Notes: generated by a model from the letters alone, not told the origin. Shown: positions 45,736-59,043, numbered from the stretch's first letter. The stretch is DNA of 64,000 bases from Arthrobotrys musiformis (GCA_036971715.1 JAVHJL010000011.1:1426001-1490000); one strand, 5' to 3'. A program made the numbers and translations.

Positions 45736-48484
45736 CTAGTGGATCTCAGGCGAGATCACATCGACAATCTTTCCGGGGTTAAGGAGCCAGCTGTTGTGGG
45801 AGGTTGCATGCATTAGTACAAGCCCGCCCTGCAATAGGAAGACAATTATAGGGTATCTGGCTAGGATATGCTTACAGAGGATCCAAAGCGAGTTTCACTT
45901 TCCGCATAACACCAATAGTATCGACCCCCAATTCCTTCAAGAGGTATTCCTAGTAGATGTTAGCAGCGTGGTCAGGGAATACGCAGTGCCGTGTGGAGAT
46001 ACTAACCTTCTTACCAAGACCAACACCATGTTCGCCCTGTGGAAATATCTTAGAAAACACCCCATGATATGAATACGGAGCCTTTTTGAAACTTACAGTG
46101 CATGTGCCCTCCATCTCAAGCGCACGATCAACCATAGTATGGACACACTGTTCAACAGCGGCACGTTCCTTAGGGTTGCTTTTATCGTACATAATGCTCT
46201 CATGGAAGTTGCCGTCGCCGATGTGCCCAAGGACACTTGCAAACATCCCTAGGTCATCCAATTCCTTTTTCGAAAGCTCTGACAGGGAGTTACACACGTC
46301 AGCTCTTCCCACCTCCTTCAAGACGCAGGGGGTAATGTGTGTTGACGGGGTTTAAATCCAACAAGTTGGGGGTATAATACCGATGATATCAGCGAGTCGT
46401 GAAAGAGGCACCGCAACATCCGTTGACCAGACATCACCACTCTTTTCACGCAATGCAAGCATACTCCACAATGCTTCCTTTCTTGCAGACCACAAAGTCT
46501 TCTGCTCCTCAATTGTTCGTGCGAATTCGAATTCTCCGCTGTTGAATTCCTTCGCAATCGTTCTGACGGTGTCAATATCCGCTTGGATCTATCCACACCA
46601 GAGATCAATATTAGCCTAACAGCACGTACTCGGGCGTATGTATGCAGCTTATCATCGAAATTTTGCCGGGAGCTGTCAAAGGAGGGCCCAATCAGGGCAT
46701 TTGAATGCCCCAACTGTGACGAGGGTATAGGGATATAATGCATAGTTTGACAAGTATACGTACCCCTGACTGAGTTCCTGAGAACCTGAACTCGTGATCG
46801 TTGCCAATGGTCAGCGGTAAATGCGGCAGGGACAACTTCTAGATGAGCACGTGGCTATCTTTGGTGGGGTGTCAGACTCACTTGAAGAAGAGGGTGGGTT
46901 CCTCTTTCCACACTTTCTTTGTCGACTTGGATTTGTTGATGACCATCATTTGCACTTCGTCCATTATTTCGACGGCGGCAACTTGAACTCCGGACCGGAT
47001 AACTTTGGAAGCTGCTGCAGCTGCCTCTCTTATCGAGGGGAAGGTTACAACAGCGACGCTGGTTTCCGGAGGTATAACGGCAAGCTTCAATGTGATTTCG
47101 GTAACCAACCCGAGAGTTCCTTCAGATCCAATGAAAAGACTGTTCAGATTGTATCCTGCAGATGATTTTCTGTATATAGTAGTTTATGAAATCAGCTTAG
47201 AGAAGGAAGTTTAATGACTCGATTCGGACCGACCTTGGGCGCTTCCGAGTCTTAATTATTGTACCGTCCGCGAGTACTACTGTCAGGTTGATAACCCAAT
47301 CCTTCATGGTTCCGTATCGGACAGCATTTGTTCCACTAAGCTTTCGTTAACATTTGAGCATTATGTGATTTAGAAGCGCTCGGGTTTAGACCAACCTGCA
47401 GTTCGTGCCCACCATACCACCGATTTTAGCCTTACAAAAGAAGAATTAGTTTATATCGAAGAAAGAAGATTTAAGGCAAGCATACTGTCGGGCCAGGATC
47501 TACTGGAAAGAACAAGCCTGTGTTTTGTATCTTCTCGTTCAGGGACATCCAAGATACCGCTGGCTGGACTACAACATCCATACTGGTGGTTATTTAGCTT
47601 CACATCTTTTTTAAAAAAAAAGGCGTGCCATTGCTAATACTCACTCGTCTTCGTGCATAGCTATTATCTGATCCATGTTGGAAAAGTCTATACTCATGCC
47701 ACCATATGGAGCAGAGAAGTTTCCTTCAAGACTTGACCCTCCAGAGAATGGAACTATATGGATTACTATCAGCGAATATCCTGTATAACAGTCGGGGTTG
47801 GCCGGGGGATAACATACTCATAGGAACGCGGTATTTGTGACATATCTTAGCAATAACTGAGACCTCTTGGGTGTTTTTCGGATATACAACGGCGACTGGT
47901 AATCTCTCAACATTTGTTGTAGACCATTCAGAGTAGCCGTGAAGGAGAAGGTCCTCGTCGTCCGTGCTGATAGCTTCCTCGCCAAGTAAATCGCGGATCT
48001 CACCAATAGCCTGGCAAACAAGATTAGCTACCCCTTACTAACAATATTTGAATTACCGCCGAATAACTGAAAAGTCTAGGACTGCGATCGAGTATTGGTA
48101 TACGCAACTTACATTTTGCATATCCTTTGCGGTTCCATATACTGGGATATTTTGCAGATTGTGGACAGTAGATGCCTCCAAAGCAGGGTTTCTCTCGGCC
48201 CCCTTGATTCCCCAGAAGTATGTTCCAACTCCAGTAAAAGCAGAAAGAGCTAGTGCTCTGGGCATGGACCAAGGTCCTGCCTTTTCGGATCCTTGGGGAC
48301 CTGCATTTGGATTTTGCCGATAATTCGAATTTGTTTTCGATTTTGAGGTCGACGTATAGGACCGAGAGCGGCCGGAGAAACCATTTGTTCTCAAGGGTCT
48401 TCTTGTGACAGCTCCGAGTTTGGAAGGTACTGATAAAAAGTCTCTTGCCATAAAGGCGTTGAGCATAGCTCGGTTGGAGGCCAT
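45736..48484 (-). CDS. DLD1: D-lactate dehydrogenase (cytochrome), mitochondrial FAD enzyme
   Basis: 588-residue flavoprotein that oxidises D-lactate to pyruvate and passes electrons to cytochrome c. Thirteen minus-strand exons: 48484-48113, 48010-47818, 47753-47645, 47582-47486, 47430-47396, 47335-47234, 47169-46882, 46785-46764 (22 bases), 46588-46381, 46278-46097, 46036-46007, 45949-45876 and 45790-45736. All phases fit. The N-terminus is a basic presequence followed by a short hydrophobic segment (ALALSAFTGVGTYFW). The FAD-binding PCMH domain shows PFSGGSSLEGNFSAP, VDPGPTAKIGGMVGTNCSGTNA and LFIGSEGTLGLVTE. The C-terminal FAD-oxidase domain shows GHIGDGNFHESIM, GTCTGEHGVGLGKK and LWLLNPGKIVD. 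This matches yeast Dld1 in length. The intron density is unusually high for this window. Confidence 0.95.
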
Positions 48485-48864
48485 GCTGGATATGGATATG
48501 CTGTGTTGGGCAGCAATGCAATGTTTGTTGCGAAGATGTCGCTTTCTTGGGAGCCTAAGCTCGAAATATAGCAGCAGCGAACGACGTACGACCCCGCGGT
48601 ATCGTACCGAGTACAGCTGCGGGACGAGTACTTTCTTAGTTTGAATATGCGAGACGGTAGAACGGAATGCCGGAACCGAGCTTATATGTTAAAGCTATAA
48701 TATTTTTCTGAGTTGGTCTCGAAACTCGGGCTGTTATGTTAGTAAATGGCGGCCAGAGCTTTCTTGGGGACTTCTCCTACTTGCTCGTCCGCTTGAAGGA
48801 AGAGTGAGGGAATTGATTGAAGAATGGGACTATTTTGCTTACATCGTGCCCATATATCAAGGCA

Positions 48865-48933
48865 AAGTACTCGGTTTAAGTACTTCGAGTACTAGTCAGT
48901 ACTTGCTTGAGGATGTACTGTACTGTACTTGTC
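48865..48933. repeat. AGTAC-rich palindromic cluster
   Basis: Seven GTAC cores, including AGTACT-type palindromes and GTACTGTACTGTAC, occur within about 70 bases roughly 380 to 450 bases upstream of the DLD1 start. Confidence 0.75.
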
Positions 48934-49179
48934 AAGTGGATCTCTGTCAAGTATGTCGGAAGCTATAATTGCAATGGTTGAAGCTCGTTCTCCATACCCA
49001 GGTCACAAGAGCTCTCTTAACTAACTAGTTCTGTTGTAACCCGCCCCGCTGTGATTAGCTGGCGAATTGGAGAGATATGCAAGTCCTTAAGTAATTCTTT
49101 AATTACCTCCTAGCTAGTACTTCAATCGTTTATTTGTCTCTGTCTGGTTCGGGTCCACAACCAAAAAGGCGAGCGAGGG

Positions 49180-49199
49180 AAAAAAAAAAAAAAAAAAAA
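49180..49199. repeat. 20-base A-run
   Basis: Uninterrupted A homopolymer on the plus strand in the gene-poor stretch. No flanking element or target-site duplication was recognised. Confidence 0.9.
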
Positions 49200-49569
49200 G
49201 AGGATTATGGAGCACAATCCGCCTGTCCACACTTGTGTAATGTAATGTAGCTCTTTGTGGGGTTTGCTGTCCGTTTTGAACCCACGTCGAGAATCGATTG
49301 GTGGGTGCGTAGGACTGGACCCGCCCGTTCGTCGTTTTCCTGGGCCGCTTGTGATATAAAGTGCTAACGTTCCCAAGCCTAGGGCAAACGGAGTATAAGG
49401 CGATGGAGCCTGCCAAAGCTAATCTGTGATATCGAGCCGAATATCGCCACTAGGCCAAAGCGGGAGCGCTTCTTGGGACCCCGGGACTTTGTCGCAAAAG
49501 TTTCGACAGTTTTAGAACCCCTCAACCTTGATATTATCATATACTCGGTTGTCGAGACGGCTATGTACG

Positions 49570-49610
49570 TGGTATGTACATAAGTAGGTAAGTACCTACG
49601 TACATGTACT
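49570..49610. repeat. Palindromic GTAC/TACCTAC hairpin
   Basis: GTAGGTA (49584-49590) and TACCTAC (49593-49599) form a perfect 7-base stem with a 2-base loop. GTACA and TGTAC sequences on either side can extend it across an internal loop. Confidence 0.75.
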
Positions 49611-50304
49611 TAACTTCTTGGGTAATTATGTGCCCCGAGATGCAGGTGTGTGATATCTGATGTCTGTTAATAGCTACAATAAACGAAACGCAACTAGCGA
49701 TCACAATATTGATACGTACGGCAAAGAAGGGTTTCTAGAAAAGGCTGCTGGACTTGTCGCAATTATATACCCAAACACTCCATATGTCATGTACCCGGCC
49801 CGGAGAGCTCGAGAGTTCCCAGGTCCTAAACCATTCCTGCTGGGTTGCAGCCGAAGATAGGAAAGTATCGCAGACGAATAGCAATAATCTCTCGGGGCAA
49901 GCAAGCACTTCCTTTTTTTCGCCTCGAAATCACACGGAGATACGATGTCATGTCAGCGGCCTGGCTTGGATGTGTATCAGATTTCCGCATTTCCCACTTC
50001 CCCCTTTTCCTCTAGAAATGTTCTCGATTTCTTTTTTGTCAGGTTAAGCATGGCTTCTACGGAATACTAGTGCCTTGGTAGGGTTCAAGAAAAGAAAAAG
50101 AAAGCCTTTCGAGAAACAATGCAAGGCATAAGACGGGAAGGAAAATTTCGATGTAAGGTGCTATAAGCGACAATAGCAGACTAGACACCCGAAACCTTGA
50201 ATCCTAGCCTGCCATGAAAAAATAAAAAAACAATTTCATGTGCGCAATACACGTACTCTGGGTATCTAGCTTTGATTAATTCACTCGAGAAATAAAATCA
50301 TTCG

Positions 50305-50327
50305 AAAAAAAAAAAAAAAAAAAAAAA
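50305..50327. repeat. 23-base A-run
   Basis: Uninterrupted A homopolymer on the plus strand, the longest in the window, in the gene-poor stretch. No coding remnant is visible next to it. Confidence 0.9.
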
Positions 50328-51684
50328 GAGCAGCCTAAGAATTGAAATTGGTGGGCGAATATATCGATGTTCGAGAAACCCCTCAGTCCAGTCTGCAATG
50401 TTGCGGCTGTCTTAGTCAACTAGTCACGAGCGCTCGAGAGTGCAGCCCATTCTGCAAAATTCTCAATCCATATACTCGTCATGTCTGGCTCGCCTCTAAC
50501 TCGGTCTGCATCTGTCGGTATCAGACGATATTTTCGGCCGTATTATTTTTTAAAAATGTGCCCGCGGCAACCAGCAATGGTTTATTGATCTCGCGAGCAA
50601 TTGCCGAAATGTCTTAATCGGTTTCGGCAGGCCTTTTTTCGTCGAGATCATGTTGATGCCGTATTCGTTGGTTTGAAACCACGGACGAAGGTCCCTTACA
50701 TCGTCTCGAAACCCGTTACACCCGTTCAGCAATTGCGGGGTATTCGTACCCACGTCGACTAATGGGTGTTAGCATTTGCCGCACACCCCCCTGGTGTGAT
50801 ATCTGGGCGTAGCGGGAGCTAGAGACGTTCTTCGACATCGAGACGAAATGACTAGCTCGCGAACTAGTAGATGAGACGACGGCTTATCAATTTGTATATC
50901 GTTACGCGATACAATAACTATGACAAAGAGGAAGAAGGAGACTCGGCCAAATAGCGCGGAATCAATTAAATCGACATTTAACTCAAAGCGAGAAAATCCT
51001 ATGTTGAAGAGCCGACATCAAATTAGTGTTCTTTCCCGCTGCTCAACGGGTTCCCGGCCAATGTCCTCCCTAACTAGCAAATTCCGAACATTCTTTCATC
51101 GCTGCACCTCGCCGAAACTAGTATGACCAAGTAAGTAGGTGGAAAAAGAATATTTTGCCTCCTAAAGGACCTCGAGTCGTTCTCCGGCTCCCATCTTGAT
51201 AAGGCATCCCACGCGTGACCTGCCAGCTGTTTCAGGATTCCAACAACTCGGGCACTTTTCTCCACATCGTGGGGTGAATTTATGTATAATTTTTCTCCCG
51301 CGTTGGTGTCCCGCACAGCCACGGAATTGCCTAAAACGTGTCTTTATAAATGGTTGGTGCTCGGCCGGGCCTTGTACCAAGACCTGGTGATATCATTTGG
51401 TAACTGTCGTTGGGTCTCTCAGAGGAAACAATATGGAACACCCAGTCACAATCTGCAGGACACAGGGGCGAGAGGTTACCTGTGCGGTGCATTGTTTTCG
51501 GGCTCTCGTCACGTCACAGAAGCCTAGCCCACATTGAGCCTCCAACCCTCGTCAACCTTGAGCTTTCTCAGACGTGTCTGGGAGCTTCATCTCGTGGTTG
51601 TTCTGGAATCGACAGGGCAACATATTGGATCGTGCTTAATGAGAACCTGTAGGTAATTCACGTTCGCTTGTGAGCAATGTGCAT

Positions 51685-51704
51685 GCATTGCATTGCATTG
51701 CATT
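51685..51704. repeat. (GCATT)4 microsatellite
   Basis: Four perfect GCATT pentamers in the gene-poor stretch. Confidence 0.9.
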
Positions 51705-52329
51705 TGTGAATAAGGTCCGAGAAGAGTTGGGACAGGCCTGTGCATCTTTTTAAATCTCGTTATCAGATTAAGTTTGAGGAAGGCAGAAGAATAATACTGG
51801 TTAGGGATTCTTGGGGATTTAGTCTGGGGGCCGCTCTTGGGGATTGCTCCAGGCAACAGCTGCAATGGTCTTAGTGCGAATGAAACGGTTCATAAAAGTC
51901 TTAAGCCTGGTCAACTGGTGCTCGTAGCTTCCATGAGGTTCGGAATGGGCTAAAGATGACAAAGTTGCCGATCGATGGCTGCCGCGCCTTGGTAGTGCTA
52001 CACAGTGCTATCTAATGCTTGCTCCATGGCGGATTACCAGGCATTGTAGATGGATACCTTTTAATCAGTACATGAGTCGTTATAGGATCTGGTTGAATGC
52101 ATGACACGTATATGTGCATTGATATTGATACTACGGTTCACATATGCAGTCGCATACGTCTCTTCGCGTACTGGAACATAACCCGATCTAGATTCAAAAT
52201 CTTGGTTAGTAGCTACAGATTGGGATAGCGCATTGCGGTTGTGATCGATAGTTATTGGCTCTGTAGTTTCCACATGCATTGATCAGATCATTGATACAGG
52301 TAGCATATTCGGGATTAGAGTATCTGTAA

Positions 52330-52341
52330 GTAAGTACTTAC
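52330..52341. repeat. 12-base perfect palindrome GTAAGTACTTAC
   Basis: A perfect inverted repeat of the same AGTACT family as those at 909-922 and 48865-48933. Confidence 0.85.
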
Positions 52342-54365
52342 GCACGTGTATATGGCCGGTATATATTGATACGTATTCATGTTGTGGGACAGCGGCCAGC
52401 GGACGAATACGCAAATAAAGTGGAGCCGGTGTTGCGATTGCGATTGATACAATACGTTTCGTTGCAAGATTTAAAAATATTAATGTTAGTCTTGATGTAA
52501 ACGTTCGAACGGGCTAGGGAAATAGCTACACAAGCTGCTCAAAATAGTCTGTAAGGATTCATGGTAGATATTCAGAGTCGTACAAACTTCGAGTTCTCGT
52601 GGTAATTGCACGCAAAGCCTGTTACATAGTATATAAATACTATGCTAGAAAACCTCGAGGTGTGTTTTGCAATACTGTTCTGATCCGATTTATACCTTCG
52701 AGAAGAAAAAAATTGTAGCTCAAATGCTGCTCTAATTCATATCAGGCGCTGTAAGGTATGTTGCGACAAAGGGGATATTGATACGGTATCAATAAACACC
52801 ACTTTCCTCGCATCGAGTATCTTCCGTGTCCGTCTTGCATCAAGACTCTTCCACACACGGGCGTGAGCATGTAGGCAAACTGATAGTCTGGAGGTCACTC
52901 CCTGCGTGCAAGCAAACTGATATCAACTAAGCAACCAGCCGTTGTGATGTTGGACAGGTATGCATCTTGGTCGTACCAGAGTGTGTTGTCAGAGATTGGG
53001 ATGCACAAATGCAATTGCTGCTGTCCTAATTGTCTACCCGAAATCGTAGCCTCCGAAATCGAGGCCAAGGGTTTTTTTTTTTGTCTGAAGGTATCAAATG
53101 CTCGTTATAGCTATTTGAAACCAGCGGCTCTTGGTAAACCCGTGTGTGACCACTGCGCCCTGTAGTAGCACAGATTGTACATACACACTGAGCCTACAAA
53201 CTATAGGCAAATCCACTTAGGGGGAGAGCAGTCCTTGATGGCAGTAAATTCCGGGGGTCAACAGTTTTGGTAGTTAACGGTCGGAATGAGTCTTTGACCA
53301 CATCTTTCTTCCTCTCGGAGCCTAAGAGAGCTTTGTGGATGTCGAACTGACGTTTTAAAAGATGCCTGGAATCAACTGAGCTACTATTAACCCTTGCGGT
53401 TAGGTGGTTTCGGAGCCAGAATCCGGTGGGACGGTTTGGGATATAACAAAAGGTCGAAATATCGCCACCAACGGCCAACTAAGTGCTTGCTAGTTAGCTT
53501 GCCAGTACGGTGGGCACTAACATCCAGCCTTCAGTCACATACCCTGGGTTTGGAATCTGGCGTCAAGGCCAAGGGATAGAACCTACCATCCAGGCCCTCA
53601 CGACGACGCGACGGAATTCGAATCTTGCGGTTTCGTCAACGCGGCGCAGCAGCATCATTGAGTCCGTGGCCCGATATACTACCTGGCGCAATAGGTACGT
53701 TTTGACACAGGTGTTTGTAGGATGGATACTTTATGCAAGCTTCGATATACTGATCGTTCCAGGTTGACTTGAACTCCATGCAGCTCCGACCAGTACCTCA
53801 CCTCCCTCGACAATCCCATCAGCTGATACGCAGTGCAGAACTGAACCAAGTACAGGCACTTTTTATTTGCTGTTGGTCGCCGCAACATTTGAAAATCAAA
53901 TCCAACAGAAACAACGCAACATCTCCAAAACACCGAAATTGTCTGAGGACAACAGTCTCGTCGTTCGCACCTGAAGGGCTTAAGAAACCAAGTGGCCTTA
54001 ATAACAAGAGAAGTTCAAGTGGGCGTGTTATAGAACAGGCACGGGGCTGAGGTAAACTGTGTAGCGGCGGGTCACTCTGTTCCAGTTATAGCTCATATTG
54101 ACCTTAGTCACTGCACTGCAACAGGCACGGAATACGAACATTCAAATTCCCTTCGCTCTTAGTGGGTGCGGACGGTGAATGATAGTAGCCTCCCCTCTAC
54201 AGGCTCATTGTTGATTATTCATCGCAGCCAGTAATAGAGTCTCCTAGGCGTTAGGGTGTGTCTGGTACAGGCAGCTGCCTGTTATTGTTTCTAGGAACCA
54301 AATAGTGGCCGTTTTGTGATGGCGGTGGGCCGCACGCTCAGCGCCACTCAAAAACTCCAGAAACA

Positions 54366-57300
54366 ATGGCACAGTTCACTCCCTCTTCCCCTACGTTCTT
54401 AAGCTCCCATCTCACAGATGAAGCTCCCATCTCACCCTCGCAAACCCCACCTTCATCTCCATCACCGGCCCCTTCCATCTGTACTACTGCTTCGACCTCA
54501 TCATTCTCATCATCGTCATCTCTATCTTCGTCCTCTGCCAATACATATTCACGATATCAACAAAGAAAACCACCCCCTCCTGTAACATACAAGGCAATAC
54601 GTAGGGTTCGTCAGAAAGCTACGCAACCTCCTAAGCCTGACCTGGAACAGCTGGATACCCGTTTTTCCGAAAATATGCCTAGTACCGTCTTACAGGGACG
54701 TGTATCTGAGCTCAGAGGCTCTCCTTATCAAGCTTCAGATAAGAGTGCCCCTGAAACCCCTGTACGCCCTGAAATACCACCAACTATCCCAACTGAAGAC
54801 GAAGTTGAAGCATACCGACTATTCGCCCAAAGAAGAACTAGACCTGATCAAAAACTCAAGATATACGACCTTCCAGCAAACATCACTACTCTTGAGCTTT
54901 ACTCCTGCTTCTCTCGGTACGGGAATATTGAAGATGTAGAAATCTGGGACGACGATAAACAGAAAGGCAGGAAGGTATCAAGATGGTTCGAAGAACCTCC
55001 TGCCAAAGGCGCAACCATCAGGTTCCGGTAAGAATCCATCGAATACGAAATATCTTCCCAGTCCTCCCTCTCCTGCTCCTCGAATTGTTGAACAGATAGA
55101 TATTGACAAGATTCTTTTTTCTTTCTTGCAAAGGCCCCCGCCCAGAGGGGACCTCCCCACGGGAAAAATCGGGCTACCAATAAAAGGAGGAGACCCGCTT
55201 ATGGTCAGGCTCTACTTAGAACACCCTCGAGAAACTCTAACACTTGAAAGCCCCGTCAACAGAGCTCTTCGGTTCCCTGAAGCATTCGTAAGTACTAGTT
55301 AATTTTTAACCTACACTAGTCTCATGACTATGGTTTAACGTTTTGTGTGTATAGGAACTTCCTGTTCAAAAGTTAGACTTTGGATTTATGGTACATGAAA
55401 CAACCATGATGTCAATGTATGCTGTGGAGGCATCTGAAAGGGGTGTTTGGAAAAAACCCCTTGATATTCTATTCCAGGTCGATCTCTCGAGAAAACAGCT
55501 TGATATTCGATTCGGCTTGAGGTTTGATGCTATCGGTGGAAGAAAAAGACGACAGGAAAAGTACCGAATGAGGATCCCGTTTGTCGCTTTACAGAGTCTA
55601 TACGAAACTACAACCGATGCCGAGAATGGGACCTCCTGTTCGATCTTGATCCCATTACAATATCCTCCTCATGTTTGGCGACAGCTTTTTGATTTTAGTC
55701 GTACGCACAACGACGATGACCCTCACTGGTCAGAGTGGGATACGTGGTTTCGTCAAACGGATATTGTCGAAAACCCCGATGATCTCATAACGGAGCCTTT
55801 GGCTATTCGCAAAAAGAAACCCACAATTGATATCGGACGTTGGACAACCTACAGGCTGACATTCAGCCAAGAAGGGCCCATGGGCGAAGATTTCAGTCGT
55901 ATGATCCGAGCTCTCAAAGACTTCAACATTCCGATGAAGCATATGCCTGACTTCGCGCTAAGCGATGATAAAAACTTGCCGGTCTGGGACGTTATTGACC
56001 CTCCTATAGCCCCCCAAGAAGAGAGTTATCTTGGGCAGATTCTAAATGACTACAACAGGACATCTCTCGGATACCCTTTGCGGTATCAGCTTGAAGCATG
56101 CATCTCCCAAGGCTGTGTTTCAGAATATAACATCTCAAAAGAGTTTATCGACAAACTCGTCGCAATAGAGGAGATGCAGCCAAATATGGCAGTCAGGATA
56201 CTTGAGACTGTCGTTGATGCGGGTAAACGCTATTACGATCCCATGGAAATTTTCGACATCAAGCCAGAAAGGAGGACTAAGGCACAGATCCCAAAGTACT
56301 GCGTTGAAACGAGAAAAGCTACGATCACACCAACAATGATCTACTACGCAAACCCCGCCGTTGAAACCTCGTACAGGGTAATCAGACACTTCTTCAGCCA
56401 CAAAGATCGATTTCTTAGAGTCCAGTTTACGGATGAAAAACTTCACGGCAAGATATCGGCTACCGAGCTTGCGACTTCGCATGAACTTTTCACTCGGGTC
56501 TCGAAGGCATTGACCAATGGAATAAAGATTGGAGATCGACACTTCAAATTCCTTGCTTTTGGGAATTCGCAGTTGCGTCAACATGGCGCTTACTTCTTTG
56601 CTGATGGCCCGGATTTAACTTGTGATGATATCAGGAAATGGATGGGGGATTTCGAGAAGATCAAGGTCGTCGCAAAATTCTCAGCTCGTCTAGGGCAGTG
56701 TTTTTGTTAGTTGTCACCATTCCAAGAACTTTGCTGGTTTTACTGATAACAATATTCTAGCAACTACTCGTGCGATGAATGGATTCAAGGTTAAGGACAC
56801 TACGATCCCCGATGTAGAGAGAAACGGCTTCTGTTTTACAGATGGTTGTGGGACGATTTCGCCAGCAGCGGCTCAATTGATTGCAGCCGAATTTCGGATC
56901 CCTCGAGAGTCGCCGCTGCCCTGCGCTTTTCAATTTCGACTAGGTGGTTGCAAAGGAGTCCTAGTAGTCGACCCCAATATAAAAAGGACTGAGGCACACG
57001 AAGCAAGCTTCCGAGTTTGCATTAGACCAAGCCAGCGTAAATTTGATGCCGAACACAAATCACTTGAGATCATCAGATATTCGGACTTTTCAGCTGCAAC
57101 TTTGAATCGCCAACTCATCCAAGTTCTCTCTGACTTAGGTTTGGAAGACGAGGTATTTATTGACAAGCTGCAGGACCAACTAAGGGACCTCAACCTTGCA
57201 ATGGAGAGTCCAGATGCGGCTCGAAAAATACTTCTGAAAAACATCGACGCAAACGGGGGGACGATCCGGATCGCGGGATTGATAACCGACGGGTTTATGT

Positions 57301-59043
57301 CCTCGGGAGAACCTTTTGTTCAATGCCTACTACATCTCTGGAGAGCATGGTCCATTAAAATGTTGAAAGAAAAGGCCCGAATTACCATTGAGAACGGCTG
57401 TTTCTTATTGGGGGTTGTGGATGAAACAGGGATTCTCAAAGGCCATTTCGACAAAGACGACGAAGAACTCCAAAGGTCACGAGCTAAAGGGGAAGCCTTG
57501 CGGTGTGATCTACTCCCTGAGATTTTTGTCCAAGTTCCAGACTACGAAAATAAAGGACATTACAAGATCATACAGGGGCCTTGTCTTCTAGCAAGGAATC
57601 CATCACTTCATCCCGGAGATATTCGAGTTGTCAACGCTGTCAACTGCCCAGGCCTTAAACACCTGAAAAATGTAGTCGTGTTCCCGCAAACTGGCGATAA
57701 ACCAATTGCAAACATGTGCTCTGGCGGCGACCTCGATGGTGATGATTACATCGTTATCTGGGACGGAATGTTCATTCCCCCAAGTGTGAACCAAACCCCC
57801 ATGGACTACACGCCTCCTGTTCCCGTTGAAGCTCGAGGCGGAAGTGTCACACTTGACGATATCAGAAAATTTTTCGTAATGTATATGAAAAATGACACTC
57901 TGGGTACAATCGCAAATGCCCATTTAGCAACTGCCGATCGGTTGAGAGACGGAGTCTATTCGAAAGAATGTAAGCTTCTCTATTTTTTTAAAACCCTTAT
58001 CTAATTAATGTATCAACTAACTAAACATACTTCTGCTCCCAGGCGTGGAACTAGCTGGACTTCATTCTCTTGCAGTTGACTTCCCAAAGACTGGCGTTTC
58101 TGCCAAAATGGGGAAGGAACTCCGAATCAGAAGTTGGCCCCATTTCTTTGAAAAACACATAGGAACAAAGAAGAAATTCTACGTATCAAGTGAGATTCTC
58201 GGGCGGCTTTACGATGCTGTCGAAAAAGTTGCCTTTCGGCCTGAAGAATGTGCCGAAGGCCTTAAATTTGACGACCGCATTCTCACAGCATTCAACGATA
58301 TTGAAGAGAAGCATCTTAACGTAGCCCGCAATTTGAAGGTCAAATACGATGCAGCGATCCGCCGACTGATGGCCCAAAACGATATCAAGACCGAATTTGA
58401 GATTTGGTCTACCTTTGCCCTTAGCCACGCGTTGATAGGAAGCGATTACAAGTTCCACGAAGACATGAGAGAGATGCGCGACGGGCTTATGGATCGCTTC
58501 GATCAGGAAATCAGAGTCGAAATCCGAACTGACGATGAATACACATTGGGCCGGTTCGTGGCCGCAATGTACCAAGTTACCCACGAAGAGTATAGTCGAG
58601 CGGTTGAAAACGAGGAGCCGATGCCTTTGATTTCTTTCCCGTGGGTTCATGACGAACTCTTGGGGAAGATTGCAAAGAAACAGGGCTTCTTCACAAGGGA
58701 TCCGGAGACGGGCTTCTGCAGAGAGCCCGGCCCCGAATATGCTTTACCATACAGAAGACGGTTTTGGGGAGGACCACAGGGGTCGGGAAGGCCCAAAGTT
58801 GGAGGGGAGAAGAAGCAAAAGGGCACTAACCGAATTATAACAGGGGATGGGGAGGTGATCATTGAGGGGGGTATTAGCGAAGAGGAAACGAATACTGCCA
58901 AGGAAGCCGAGGAAAGCTCTTGGGACATAGGGCTTCCTCCAAAAGTCGATCTTGGTGACTTTTCATTGGAGGACATGTTGGCTTCTCAGCCAACTGTTGC
59001 TCAGGAGTCTAAATTCGAATATGATGTGGATGAAGAGGACTGA
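54366..59043 (+). CDS. Cellular RNA-dependent RNA polymerase (RNA silencing)
   Basis: 1458-residue eukaryotic RdRP of the QDE-1/SAD-1/Rdp1 family, which makes double-stranded RNA for Dicer in quelling, meiotic silencing or small-RNA heterochromatin. Exons are 54366-55027, 55134-55287, 55355-56705, 56761-57969 and 58043-59043, and the frame closes. The catalytic DxDGD motif is present as DLDGD at residues 1046-1050 within CSGGDLDGDDY. The GQCFSTTRAM block is restored across the third intron. Other family blocks include FCFTDGCGTIS, FRLGGCKGVL and CLLARNPSLHPGDIRVV. The first 170 residues are Ser/Pro-rich; a possible RNA-binding fold (KIYDLPANITTLELYSCFSR, then GNIEDVEIW) follows. The C-terminus is acidic. 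Which of the fungal RdRP clades it belongs to cannot be settled by eye. It is a host gene, not viral. Confidence 0.96.

Larger units (their letters stand above)
48485..54365. other. 5.9-kb gene-poor stretch with palindromes and A-tracts
   Basis: This is the longest stretch without a supported gene, between the divergent DLD1 and RdRP genes. It has two long A-runs, several AGTAC-based palindromes and a GCATT microsatellite, each listed separately. Open frames such as 53194-53478 (minus) and 53510-53767 (plus) are short and show no family pattern. Promoters of both genes must lie at its ends. Decayed transposon sequence or a non-coding RNA cannot be ruled out by eye. Confidence 0.5.

Noticed and set aside
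53194..53767. Neighbouring open frames on opposite strands
   Set aside because: Short, without motifs and without splice signals that extend them.
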